Shown here piece after piece: positions 1 through 7,799 of a DNA stretch of 64,000 nt (within the stretch, counting starts at the first letter, position 1; each line of letters opens with the position of its first letter). The stretch lies in contig JAEUUE010000129.1 in NCBI GenBank assembly GCA_016787605.1, positions 1 to 64,000 on the forward strand, read 5' to 3'. Origin of the DNA: Cyclobacteriaceae bacterium. GTDB lineage: Bacteria; Bacteroidota; Bacteroidia; Cytophagales; Cyclobacteriaceae. The translations under genes were made by a program, and so were the position numbers. The notes beneath the pieces were generated by a model, which had not been told where the DNA came from, made no database searches, and was given only the letters and a program-made list of their open reading frames with translations.

Positions 1-5
1 TGAGG

Positions 6-725
6 TTACTTCTTCTTGCCCTCGTCCTTCTTGGGAGCTTCTGCCTTCTTGGCATCGCCGGCAGCACCTGCAGCCGGAGCAGCGCCAGCGGCCGGAGCAG
101 CACCCGCAGCGGGAGCACCTTCAGCAGGGGCGGCAGCAGCCGTTTCAGCAGCTTTCGCAGCGTCTTCAGCAGCCAGCTTGGCGGCACGGGGAACTTCCAC
201 TACGGCGATAGAGGCCTGGGGCGGATCGGCGAACTGCAGGCCCGGGATCTTCACATCCGACACCTTTACGGCGTGGTGGAAGTCGAGTTCCGAGCAGTCG
301 ACGTCAATATGGTCGGGCATATCTTTGGGGAAGGCAATCACCTTCAGGGTAGCGCGCTTGCGAACAAGGGCGCCGCCTTTTTCCACCCCGGGGGCTTTGC
401 CCACGAGACGGGTAGGGATCTCCATCTTGATCTTGCGTCCTTCGCTGATGCGGAGGAAATCGGCGTGGAGGATGATCTCGCTGACCGGGTGGAACTGGAT
501 CTCCTGGAGTATTGCCTCGCATTCTTCACCTTCGATGTTCAGGTGCACGAAGTGGGCCTCGTTGGTGTACACGAGGTCGCGGAAGAGGATCACCGGTGCG
601 GCGAAATGCACTTGCTCGCCTGCGCCATAAAGGACGCAGGGCACCAACCCCTCTTTCCGGGTTGCTTCTGCAGCTGCCTTGCCGAGATTTGCTCTATGAT
701 ACCCTATAATCTCAACAGTTTTCAT
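6..725 (-). CDS. rplY: 50S ribosomal protein L25 (general stress protein Ctc type)
   Basis: Binds 5S rRNA in the large ribosomal subunit. The 239-residue protein has the N-terminal L25 domain (about 1-95), the C-terminal TL5/Ctc beta domain (about 100-185) and a low-complexity tail rich in Ala, Gly, Pro and Lys (about 190-239) with three consecutive copies of a six-residue AGAAPA-like unit. The long form with a charged tail is common in Bacteroidetes. It begins 36 nt downstream of the prs stop codon, so the two are probably co-transcribed. The stop codon lies right at the window edge. Confidence 0.96.
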   Translation of the reverse strand: MKTVEIIGYHRANLGKAAAEATRKEGLVPCVLYGAGEQVHFAAPVILFRDLVYTNEAHFVHLNIEGEECEAILQEIQFHPVSEIILHADFLRISEGRKIKMEIPTRLVGKAPGVEKGGALVRKRATLKVIAFPKDMPDHIDVDCSELDFHHAVKVSDVKIPGLQFADPPQASIAVVEVPRAAKLAAEDAAKAAETAAAAPAEGAPAAGAAPAAGAAPAAGAAGDAKKAEAPKKDEGKKK

Positions 726-761
726 AATGGTTAATTGTGTATTTGGTTAAGTGAAATGGAA

Positions 762-1691
762 TTACAGTTTGATGAAGAGCGAGCTGATCGACTCGCGGTC
801 GTGGATCTTCCGGATGGCTTTAGCAAACAGGTTGGATACCGTGATCACCTTGATCTTGCTGATATGCTCCTTCAGGGGAATGGTATCGGTCACCACAATT
901 TCTTCCAGCACGGAATTGCTAATGTTTTCATAGGCCTTCCCGCTGAGCACCGGATGCGTGCATACGGCGCGCACCGACTTGGCTCCGTTTCCCTTCAGCA
1001 GCGCAGCGGCCTTGCAGATGGTGCCGGCCGTGTCCACCAGGTCGTCCACCAGGATTACGTCTTTGCCGTCCACTTCACCGATCAGGCGCATGGATTCGAT
1101 CTTGTTGGCCTCCTTGCGGTGCTTGTCGCACACGGCCAGGTCGGAATCGAAGTAGTTGGCGAAATAACGGGCGCGCTTGATGCCGCCCACGTCAGGGCTG
1201 GCAAACATGATGTCGGATAGCCCCAGGCTCTTGAGGTAGGGGATAAAGATGTACGCGCCATCCAGGTGATCCACGGGGATGTCAAAGAACCCCTGGATCT
1301 GATCGGCGTGCAGGTCGCAGGTCATAATACGGGTAGCACCGGCCGCTGAGAGCAAGTTGGCAATCAACTTGGCTGCGATGGCCACACGCGGCTTGTCCTT
1401 GCGATCCTGGCGGGCGTAGCCGAAGTAGGGAATAATGACATTGATGCTCTCCGCGCTGGCGCGCTTGGCCGCATCGATCATGAGCACGAGCTCCATGAAA
1501 TTGTCGGCCGGCGGAAAGGTGGATTGTACGATGAAAACTTCGTGGCCGCGGACGGACTCGGCGATAAAGGGCGACATTTCCCCGTCGCTGAACTGCTGGT
1601 ATTTGACTTCTCCCAACGATTCCCCGTAGGCCTGCGCGATTTTGTCCGCCAGGTAGGTGGTTGCGCGTCCTGAGAAGATTTTAACTGCCAT
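762..1691 (-). CDS. prs: ribose-phosphate pyrophosphokinase (PRPP synthetase)
   Basis: Makes PRPP from ribose 5-phosphate and ATP for purine, pyrimidine, NAD, His and Trp synthesis. At 309 residues it has normal family length. The flexible catalytic loop YFGYARQDRK is at residues 89-98, the metal/ATP-site His128 is in DLHADQ, and the PRPP-binding loop VILVDDLVDTAGT is at 212-224. It lies 28 nt downstream of tRNA-Gln and just upstream of rplY, an arrangement I expect to be conserved in this phylum. The ATG start is unambiguous. Confidence 0.98.
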   Translation of the reverse strand: MAVKIFSGRATTYLADKIAQAYGESLGEVKYQQFSDGEMSPFIAESVRGHEVFIVQSTFPPADNFMELVLMIDAAKRASAESINVIIPYFGYARQDRKDKPRVAIAAKLIANLLSAAGATRIMTCDLHADQIQGFFDIPVDHLDGAYIFIPYLKSLGLSDIMFASPDVGGIKRARYFANYFDSDLAVCDKHRKEANKIESMRLIGEVDGKDVILVDDLVDTAGTICKAAALLKGNGAKSVRAVCTHPVLSGKAYENISNSVLEEIVVTDTIPLKEHISKIKVITVSNLFAKAIRKIHDRESISSLFIKL

Positions 1692-1719
1692 AGCGGGGGT
1701 AGGTTCCGTGCCTCTTTGT

Positions 1720-1790
1720 TGCCCGACCAGGGCTCGAACCTGGACTTTCTTGAATCAAAATCAAGCGTGTTGCCAATTACACCATCGGGC
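1720..1790 (-). tRNA. tRNA-Gln (anticodon TTG)
   Basis: Read on the minus strand, the acceptor stem GCCCGAT pairs with GTCGGGC. The anticodon arm CTTGA/TCAAG carries the loop TTTTGAT with anticodon TTG. The T arm contains GGTTCGAGCCC. The discriminator base is A and CCA is not encoded. The length is 71 nt. It lies just upstream of prs and may share its transcript. Confidence 0.95.
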
Positions 1791-1840
1791 AATTCCCCCA
1801 AAACCGCGTTTCCGCCGCAGCGGAGGCCATTTTGGGAGGG

Positions 1841-1848
1841 CAAAGGTA
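1841..1848 (-). promoter_or_regulatory. -7 promoter box upstream of tRNA-Gln
   Basis: TACCTTTG on the minus strand is a perfect match to the Bacteroidetes -7 consensus TAnnTTTG. It lies about 50 nt upstream of the tRNA 5' end. I see no clear -33 TTG at the usual spacing. Confidence 0.5.
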
Positions 1849-1892
1849 GGATTAATTTGATAAAGAAAAACCCGGAACCCGAAGAAATTGGG

Positions 1893-2468
1893 TCACTGGA
1901 GGCCTTTTTCCTCGCCGGCAGGCTGAGTGCCCTCCACAAACCCGTCGGCCCAGAACCGGTACTTGTCCAGGATGGAAATGACGGCGTTTTTCAGGTGCCT
2001 GTTGTTGTTGAAATCGATGCTGCCATACAAGGTGGTGGCATAGCCTTGCCAGATGGACCGGTTCTGCCGACGGTCAAAGAACTGGATGAGCAAGGTGCCG
2101 GTCTTCAGGTCGTACCGCTGCTTGTCATAAGTCAGGTCTTCCTTCTGGCTTTCAATCCAGTCTTCAATGTCGGGCTGCGCATAGCCCGTAAATCGCAAGC
2201 TGTCGGTAAACATCTTGAACGAAATGAGCAGGTGCGGCCGGTGACTCACCTGGCGGTACCCCAGGAATTTCATCCGGCTGATGATCGACTTCTCCACGAC
2301 GAGGTTGAGGTGGTTGGTGTCTGCCTCGTTCTTGGCATGAACGATTTCAAACGTACGGTAACGCTTGAAATTGCCGCGGTAACTGTAGTCGTACTCCACG
2401 GGCAGTTCCTTGTATCCCATGCAGGAGGCAAGAAGCAGAATCAGGAGAAGCAAGATTGTCGTTCTCAT
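1893..2468 (-). CDS. small lipoprotein (DUF4136-like)
   Basis: I chose the internal ATG at 2468 because it gives a clean lipoprotein signal: MRTT, a Leu/Ile-rich core, then the lipobox LLASC with Cys16. The extra 15 residues of the longer reading frame are hydrophilic. The mature part (about 175 residues) has the alternating strand pattern of DUF4136-type lipoproteins, with a conserved-looking 'PHLLISFKMFTD' strand and 'LIQFFDRRQNRSIWQG' near the end. The role is unknown; it is probably anchored to an envelope membrane. The family assignment is tentative; the lipoprotein call is firmer. Confidence 0.75.
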   Translation of the reverse strand: MRTTILLLLILLLASCMGYKELPVEYDYSYRGNFKRYRTFEIVHAKNEADTNHLNLVVEKSIISRMKFLGYRQVSHRPHLLISFKMFTDSLRFTGYAQPDIEDWIESQKEDLTYDKQRYDLKTGTLLIQFFDRRQNRSIWQGYATTLYGSIDFNNNRHLKNAVISILDKYRFWADGFVEGTQPAGEEKGLQ

Positions 2469-2552
2469 GGGTTTCTTGCAGGTGAAATTAATGTTCTCCG
2501 GCCAATAATCCACACCGCCGGGTAGTCATCCACTTAGTGCCCTCAAATCAGC

Positions 2553-2579
2553 AAAGGGTAACCCCGGGAATACCCCTTT
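2553..2579 (-). terminator. possible weak hairpin terminator after the PepSY-TM gene
   Basis: AAAGGG-TA pairs with TA-CCCCTTT around an internal CCCGGG. On the minus strand it follows the stop at 2592 but is trailed by only a short T run, so termination is uncertain. Confidence 0.3.
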
Positions 2580-2591
2580 TTGCAGTAGAAG

Positions 2592-3137
2592 TCAGGAGAG
2601 GAGGAACAGGAAAATCAGCGGGAAAACCATACCCAGCAGGGCCAGCCACCACCCGCGACTCCAGAAACTGTTCTTTCCTTTTTCGATGAACATCCCGGTA
2701 AGGGCAATGGTCAGCATGGCCAACCCAAATACATCCGAATAGTAGATCCACCATTTGCTGGTGTCGATATGAAGCTTGGTCATCTGCCCCAATATGGGTG
2801 TCGTCCGATAGGTCTCGATTTTGCCGGTGCCCGTGGCCAGGTCGATGCTGACGTCATTCATGGTATAGGAGATGCGCAGCATGTTCTTGTCGTCGACCGA
2901 AAAGCGGCGGAGGGCATCTTCGATCTTTTGCTCGGCGGTGAAGGCCGTCACAAAGCTGTCGGTGACCTGTTCTTTCAGCAGGGGGGAAAGCTGAATCTCC
3001 CTGACCGCGTAGGTATAGCGGCGCGGATTCCAGGTTTGGCGATGATTGAGGAAGATGCCGGAGATGGAAAAAGCGATGATAAGGCCAAGGAAGAAATAGG
3101 CAAGATCGCGGTGGGTGTTGCGGGGGGTAAGGGCCAT
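2592..3137 (-). CDS. PepSY-associated transmembrane family protein
   Basis: This 181-residue membrane protein has one N-terminal TM helix (about 12-30), an extracytoplasmic PepSY-like region (about 40-125, with 'SYTMNDVSIDLATGTGKIETYRT'-type strands) and two C-terminal TM helices (about 130-150 and 160-181). This architecture is that of short PepSY_TM-like proteins found in Bacteroidetes, often linked to redox or metal handling, but nothing adjacent here supports a specific role. It stands alone on the minus strand, divergent from the amidohydrolase gene. Confidence 0.75.
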   Translation of the reverse strand: MALTPRNTHRDLAYFFLGLIIAFSISGIFLNHRQTWNPRRYTYAVREIQLSPLLKEQVTDSFVTAFTAEQKIEDALRRFSVDDKNMLRISYTMNDVSIDLATGTGKIETYRTTPILGQMTKLHIDTSKWWIYYSDVFGLAMLTIALTGMFIEKGKNSFWSRGWWLALLGMVFPLIFLFLLS

Positions 3138-3181
3138 GTTTCGGGTGATGTTTTTTGATCAGCAAATATGGGATAATTCAA

Positions 3182-3221
3182 TTTGAAAATTGGAAGATTT
3201 CAAGATCTGAAAATTGGAGGT
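3182..3221. repeat. five degenerate 8-bp tandem repeats
   Basis: Five consecutive octamers can be read: TTTGAAAA, TTGGAAGA, TTTCAAGA, TCTGAAAA, TTGGAGGT. The consensus is near TTTGAAAA. They sit in the divergent gap between the PepSY-TM gene and the amidohydrolase, about 80 bp before the latter's ATG. Confidence 0.6.
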
Positions 3222-3301
3222 TGCCTGGACGTGTCAGGGACGACAGGGTGGTAAATCGGGTTGAAATTTCATTTACCTTGGGGGACAAACCCAAACGTGT
3301 C

Positions 3302-4669
3302 ATGAAAAAATTGGTGGGCATTCTGATGATGGCAGCAACGGTCGCGGCTGCCCAATCGCCGGTGGATTCACGGCAACAGGCGGTTGTTTTCCGATCGGTG
3401 AATGTCATCCCCATGGATGCCGAGCGTGTGCTGGAAAATCAGGACGTGGTGGCCAGGGACGGGAAGATTCTTGCCATGGGACCGTCGGGAAAAGTAGCGT
3501 ATGAAAAATCTGCCTTCGTGGTGGAAGCCAGGGGCAAATACCTGATCCCCGGCCTCGCCGAAATGCACGCTCATATTCCACCCAATGACAACGTGGCCGC
3601 GCAGAAGGAAGTCCTCCTGCTGTTTGCGCTCAACGGGGTCACCACGGTCAGGGGCATGCTGGGTCATCCCACCCACCTTACCTTGCGTGACCAGGTCAAT
3701 CGTGGAGAGGTGCTTGGGCCGCATATCTACACATCAGGCCCGTCGTTCAACGGGCTGAGCGTGAAGACGCCCGAATACGGCGAAAAGATGGTGCGTGACC
3801 AGAAACAGCTGGGCTACGATTTTCTCAAACTGCACCCGGGATTGACGCTGGCCAATTTCAACGCGATCGTGAAGACGGCCAATGAAGTGGGCATTACCTA
3901 CGGTGGTCACGTCTCCTCCGCGGTAGGCGTTTGGCGCGCCATCGACGCCAACTATTCCACCATCGACCACCTCGACGGTTTCATCGAAGGGATGGTGCCG
4001 GGCATCGAGGCGATGACCGATCAGGAGATCGGCTTCTTTGGGTTGTTTGTGGGCAAGAAGGCGGACCTCTCTCAATTGCCCAGGCTGGTCGAGGGGTTGC
4101 GCGAACACCGGGTCTGGGTGGTTCCAACGCAGGCTCTCGCCGAGCGCTGGATCGCCGCTGACAAGTCGCCAGAAGAGTTGCGCGCCGCTCCGGAGATGAA
4201 GTATATGGATCCAAAAACGTTGGACGCGTGGACGGAAAACAAAAAGCGGCAAATGGCAGTGCCCGGCTATAATGCGGAAGAGGTGGGCAAGTACATCGAG
4301 CTCCGTCGCAGGATTATCAAGGCGTGCAATGACGGTGGAGTGGGGCTTCTCCTCGGCTCCGACGCGCCCCAGGTCTTCAACGTGCCGGGCTATTCGGTAC
4401 ACCATGAACTGCGTTACCTTGTTCAAGCCGGGCTTACGCCGTACCAGGCATTGAAGACAGGTACGGTAAACGTGGCTGCGTTTTACAACCAGTCGGCCAC
4501 ATCGGGCACCGTGGCAGAAGGAAAAGTTTCCAACCTGGTGTTGCTGAATGGTAACCCATTGAAAGACATTGCCTCAACGCAGTCTATCGAGGGAGTCATG
4601 CTGGGCTCGCAGTGGTTGCAGAGGGCATATCTCGATGCGGAGTTGAAGAGGTTGGAAAAGGGGAAGTAG
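3302..4669 (+). CDS. exported amidohydrolase (imidazolonepropionase/prolidase-like)
   Basis: The ATG at 3302 gives a signal peptide (MKKLVGILMMAATVAAAQS); the frame extends 49 codons upstream without a plausible start. The 455-residue enzyme has the metal-dependent amidohydrolase core: HAH (His89, His91), a candidate carboxylated Lys176, His203 and His223 as later metal ligands, and Asp354 in GSDAP. The C-terminal beta-sandwich returns at 'GTVAEGKVSNLVLLNGNP'. The substrate is unknown; relatives hydrolyse peptides or cyclic amides. Its stop codon is 1 bp from the end of the convergent permease gene. Confidence 0.85.
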   Translation: MKKLVGILMMAATVAAAQSPVDSRQQAVVFRSVNVIPMDAERVLENQDVVARDGKILAMGPSGKVAYEKSAFVVEARGKYLIPGLAEMHAHIPPNDNVAAQKEVLLLFALNGVTTVRGMLGHPTHLTLRDQVNRGEVLGPHIYTSGPSFNGLSVKTPEYGEKMVRDQKQLGYDFLKLHPGLTLANFNAIVKTANEVGITYGGHVSSAVGVWRAIDANYSTIDHLDGFIEGMVPGIEAMTDQEIGFFGLFVGKKADLSQLPRLVEGLREHRVWVVPTQALAERWIAADKSPEELRAAPEMKYMDPKTLDAWTENKKRQMAVPGYNAEEVGKYIELRRRIIKACNDGGVGLLLGSDAPQVFNVPGYSVHHELRYLVQAGLTPYQALKTGTVNVAAFYNQSATSGTVAEGKVSNLVLLNGNPLKDIASTQSIEGVMLGSQWLQRAYLDAELKRLEKGK

Positions 4670-4670
4670 G

Positions 4671-7037
4671 CTATTCATTCCTCAACGAAGCGGCCGGGTT
4701 GGCTTGTGCCGCCCGTAAGGCCTGCGTGCTCACAATCAACAGGGCGAACCCCAACGCTACGGCCCCCGTCAACGGAAACACCCACCATGCTACATCGGTG
4801 CGGATCGTATATCTCTCCAGGTACTTGGTCATGAGCCACCACGCCAGCGGAGCCGAGAGCACAAAGGAAATGATGACCAGCACCGAGAAATCTTTTGAAA
4901 TCAGGCGCACCAGGCTGGGTACCGTTGCCCCCATCACTTTGCGAATGCCGATCTCCTTCGTCCGCTGCTCGGCGGTAAACGCAGCCAGCCCGAAGAGGCC
5001 CAAACCGGTGATCATAATGGCCAACACGGCAAAGGTGGTGGCCAGCTTGCTTGTCAGGTTCACGGTTTTGAACTTCTTTTCAAACTCCACGTCGGTAAAC
5101 TTGTATTCAAAGGGATATGCCGGCGCGTGCTTCTCGAAGATCGCCTTCACTGTACTTACAGAGGCCTGCATGTCATTCGTCTTCCTCAGCCTCACCGACA
5201 CCACATCGATCCAGTCGGGGTCCAGGATGACGAAGAGTGGTTTGATCGGTTCATGAACGGACCCCATGAGCACATTGTCGAGGATGCCGATGAGTTTTCT
5301 CTTTCCTCCCCAGAGCGGCAGTTCCGTACCAATGGGTTCTTTAAGCCCCATGAGATCAAGGGCCGCCTTGTTAATAAGGATGGATGCCGTATCGGCCGGG
5401 AAATCCTCGGAGAAATCACGACCCTCGAGAATCTTAATGCCCATGGTCTTGGCATAGTCGTATTCGGTGGCAATCGTGGTGAAGATGACACGCAAATCCT
5501 CGGGCTTTCCAGGCCAGCCAAGGAAATTGTTGGAATTGATCTGGGTAATGGAACTGTTCGACTTAGTCACGCCTTCCACAACACCCGAAGCCATGAGGTC
5601 CAACTTAATGGACCTGTAGTTTTTCTCCACCTGGCTGTTGTAGATCACCGAAAGGAGTCCTTCCTTGTCGTAACCCAGTTCCCTGCTCTTCACCAGTTGA
5701 ATCTGGCGGAGAATGACGATGGTGCCGATGATGAGGATAATGGAAAACCCAAACTGGAAGGTCACCAGTATTTTGCGCGGCGTGCTCGCGCCCTTACCGA
5801 TGGTAGGTTTGCCCTTCAGGACTTTTACCGGCTGAAAAGAGGACAGGTACAAGGCGGGGTAACTGCCGGCGACAAAACCGACCAGTGCGACCAACCCCAG
5901 CGACATGGCCCAGAATGCTCCCGAAGTATAGTCGATGAAGAGCTTTTTGTCGACCAATGTGTTGTATGCCGGCAAAAGCAGTTGAGCCACCAGTACGGCG
6001 ATGATGAAGGCAATCAAGGCAATCAAGGTTGACTCGCCGATGAACTGTAAGATCAATTCCCACCGCCGGGAACCCACGCTCTTGCGAATGCCTACCTCAC
6101 GTGCCCGCCTTTCGGACCGGGCCGTGGCAAGGTTCATGAAGTTGATGCATGCGATGATGAGGATGAACGCGCCGATCGCGCTGAACATCTGAACATAGTC
6201 ATTGATGCCGCTGGCCTCCACGCCATTCTTGAAGTTACCGAACAGCCGCCACCGGAGCATGGGATACAGGAAAAATTCCGGTTTGTTTTCGGTTTCCCCA
6301 TTCTTCTGCAAGATCAGCTTGATGCTTGACTCGACCGCCTGCTCCTGGGCTGGATCATCGAGTTCCACAAAAACCTGGAAGGAGTAATTTCCCCAATTGG
6401 TGGTGTTTCGGCGAACCCAATCGCTGGTCTGTTCCCTGAACTTCCAGGTCAGGAGATACTCAAATTGGAAGGTCGAGTTGGGCGGGACATCTTTCAAAAC
6501 ACCCGTCACCCTGAGGTCTTCGGCATTGTCGACGCGGATGGTTTGACCCAAAGGATCGGCCTCACCAAACAAGGCCTTGGCCAATGAAGCACTGATGATG
6601 ATGGATCTGGGGTCATCCATTACCTGGGTCTTATCGCCGGCCAGGAGAGGGAACTCGAACATTTCCAGGAATTCCTCGCTGGCATAGAAGCCCCTCTTGG
6701 TAAGCCGGTTTTCTCCAACGGTTAGCAAATGATCGTAACCCCAGTCAGTAACCACAGACCGCGTGATGTGGGCGTCAGCGGTTTTCATCGCCTCGTACGT
6801 CGGCAGCGGCACAGAGGTCCATGAGTTTACCTCACCGTTGAAGGTGGCATTGATCCATACCTGGTAGATGCGGTCCGACTTCGGGATAAACTTGTTGTAG
6901 GAAACCTCGTCAAATACCCAAAGCGCGATAAGGATGCTGCACACAATGCCAATCGCGAGCCCCGAAATGTTTATGAAGGAGTAAAAACCGTTCTTCCGGA
7001 GGTTCCGAACGGTGACGATGAGGTAGTTCTTGAACAT
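4671..7037 (-). CDS. ABC transporter permease, MacB/FtsX type
   Basis: This 788-residue protein has two repeats of [periplasmic MacB_PCD domain + FtsX-type helices]. It has an N-terminal TM (about 20-42), a periplasmic domain to about 280, three TMs (about 285-410), a further TM near 430, a second periplasmic domain (about 450-665) and three final TMs, ending LRNE. 'RRAREVGIRKSVG' and 'QRTKEIGIRKVMG' are the cytoplasmic coupling loops typical of FtsX permeases. No ATPase gene is adjacent, so it must use a subunit encoded elsewhere or act differently. The substrate is unknown. It is one of three such genes in the window. Confidence 0.9.
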   Translation of the reverse strand: MFKNYLIVTVRNLRKNGFYSFINISGLAIGIVCSILIALWVFDEVSYNKFIPKSDRIYQVWINATFNGEVNSWTSVPLPTYEAMKTADAHITRSVVTDWGYDHLLTVGENRLTKRGFYASEEFLEMFEFPLLAGDKTQVMDDPRSIIISASLAKALFGEADPLGQTIRVDNAEDLRVTGVLKDVPPNSTFQFEYLLTWKFREQTSDWVRRNTTNWGNYSFQVFVELDDPAQEQAVESSIKLILQKNGETENKPEFFLYPMLRWRLFGNFKNGVEASGINDYVQMFSAIGAFILIIACINFMNLATARSERRAREVGIRKSVGSRRWELILQFIGESTLIALIAFIIAVLVAQLLLPAYNTLVDKKLFIDYTSGAFWAMSLGLVALVGFVAGSYPALYLSSFQPVKVLKGKPTIGKGASTPRKILVTFQFGFSIILIIGTIVILRQIQLVKSRELGYDKEGLLSVIYNSQVEKNYRSIKLDLMASGVVEGVTKSNSSITQINSNNFLGWPGKPEDLRVIFTTIATEYDYAKTMGIKILEGRDFSEDFPADTASILINKAALDLMGLKEPIGTELPLWGGKRKLIGILDNVLMGSVHEPIKPLFVILDPDWIDVVSVRLRKTNDMQASVSTVKAIFEKHAPAYPFEYKFTDVEFEKKFKTVNLTSKLATTFAVLAIMITGLGLFGLAAFTAEQRTKEIGIRKVMGATVPSLVRLISKDFSVLVIISFVLSAPLAWWLMTKYLERYTIRTDVAWWVFPLTGAVALGFALLIVSTQALRAAQANPAASLRNE

Positions 7038-7204
7038 GCTGGTCCGGCGTTTTACTAAGTACTCTGAAATAGGTGAAAGGTTGCATAACTGCGGTGGGAA
7101 ATGCGCAGTAAAATTAGCCCGTCCAGGATAGCTGGATTTGTCCTGATGAAAGGTCCCGGGAACTTTTGGAGCGTCAGGGGCTACCTGTACAAAGAAGCTT
7201 ATGC

Positions 7205-7690
7205 TTATTCACCCCTCCGCACCGCCACCAGTTTGCTTCTCGTGCCGCTCAGCACTTCGTTTACGGTGGTTAGCGTGTCGCCATGAATGGAGTACCGGTA
7301 AGCGAGTTCGTTAGTTCCCAGTCGTGATCTAAATGTAAGTACCACACGGTCGTCGGTGGTCTTCCAGGTGACCCGGGGGAAATAACGTTCCAACTGCGCC
7401 GTGGATATTTGCGGTTTGCCCCGGCGGGTGAGCTGTTGGTTGAACTTCAAATAGAGCGCCTGGCGATTGAAGTCGGCTTTCCCGTTGGGCAGGTACTCTA
7501 TTTCAAACCCCTCCGGGTGCATCTCCCCGGATTCATTCAGAGAGTAAATGGCGACCCACTTACCGAACAGCCTGTCATCTCGTTCACCTTTCACTGCGGT
7601 GCCACCTCCTTCCGCTCCGGTATCCATGTACTGGGCAGGCGCAAGGCATCCTATGCCCATTAAGAGCAGGGTGACGACAAGGGGTTTCAT
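7205..7690 (-). CDS. small exported protein, lipocalin-like
   Basis: The start at 7690 is preferred over 12 extra upstream codons because it begins a signal sequence (MKPLVVTLLLMGIGCLAPAQ). The mature part, about 140 residues, contains 'LFGKWVAIYSLNESGEMHPEGFEIEYLPNGKADF' and later beta strands, the layout of lipocalin-like domain proteins of Bacteroidetes. Cys16 lies in MGIGC, so a lipoprotein is possible, but the following residues also fit signal peptidase I. A TACCTTGG box lies 5 nt before this ATG. Function unknown. Confidence 0.65.
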   Translation of the reverse strand: MKPLVVTLLLMGIGCLAPAQYMDTGAEGGGTAVKGERDDRLFGKWVAIYSLNESGEMHPEGFEIEYLPNGKADFNRQALYLKFNQQLTRRGKPQISTAQLERYFPRVTWKTTDDRVVLTFRSRLGTNELAYRYSIHGDTLTTVNEVLSGTRSKLVAVRRGE

Positions 7691-7799
7691 CGGTGCCAAG
7701 GTAGGTTGAGGTTCCGGAACCGGCAATGCAAAAATTCAGCGGGGTTGAAAAAGGCAACCGGCTGGGCTAGCTACTGCCCAGGAACCCCTCTTACTACGG

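Noticed and set aside
16-630. 204-residue plus-strand open frame opposite rplY.
   Set aside because: Ala-rich shadow of the repeat tail of L25.
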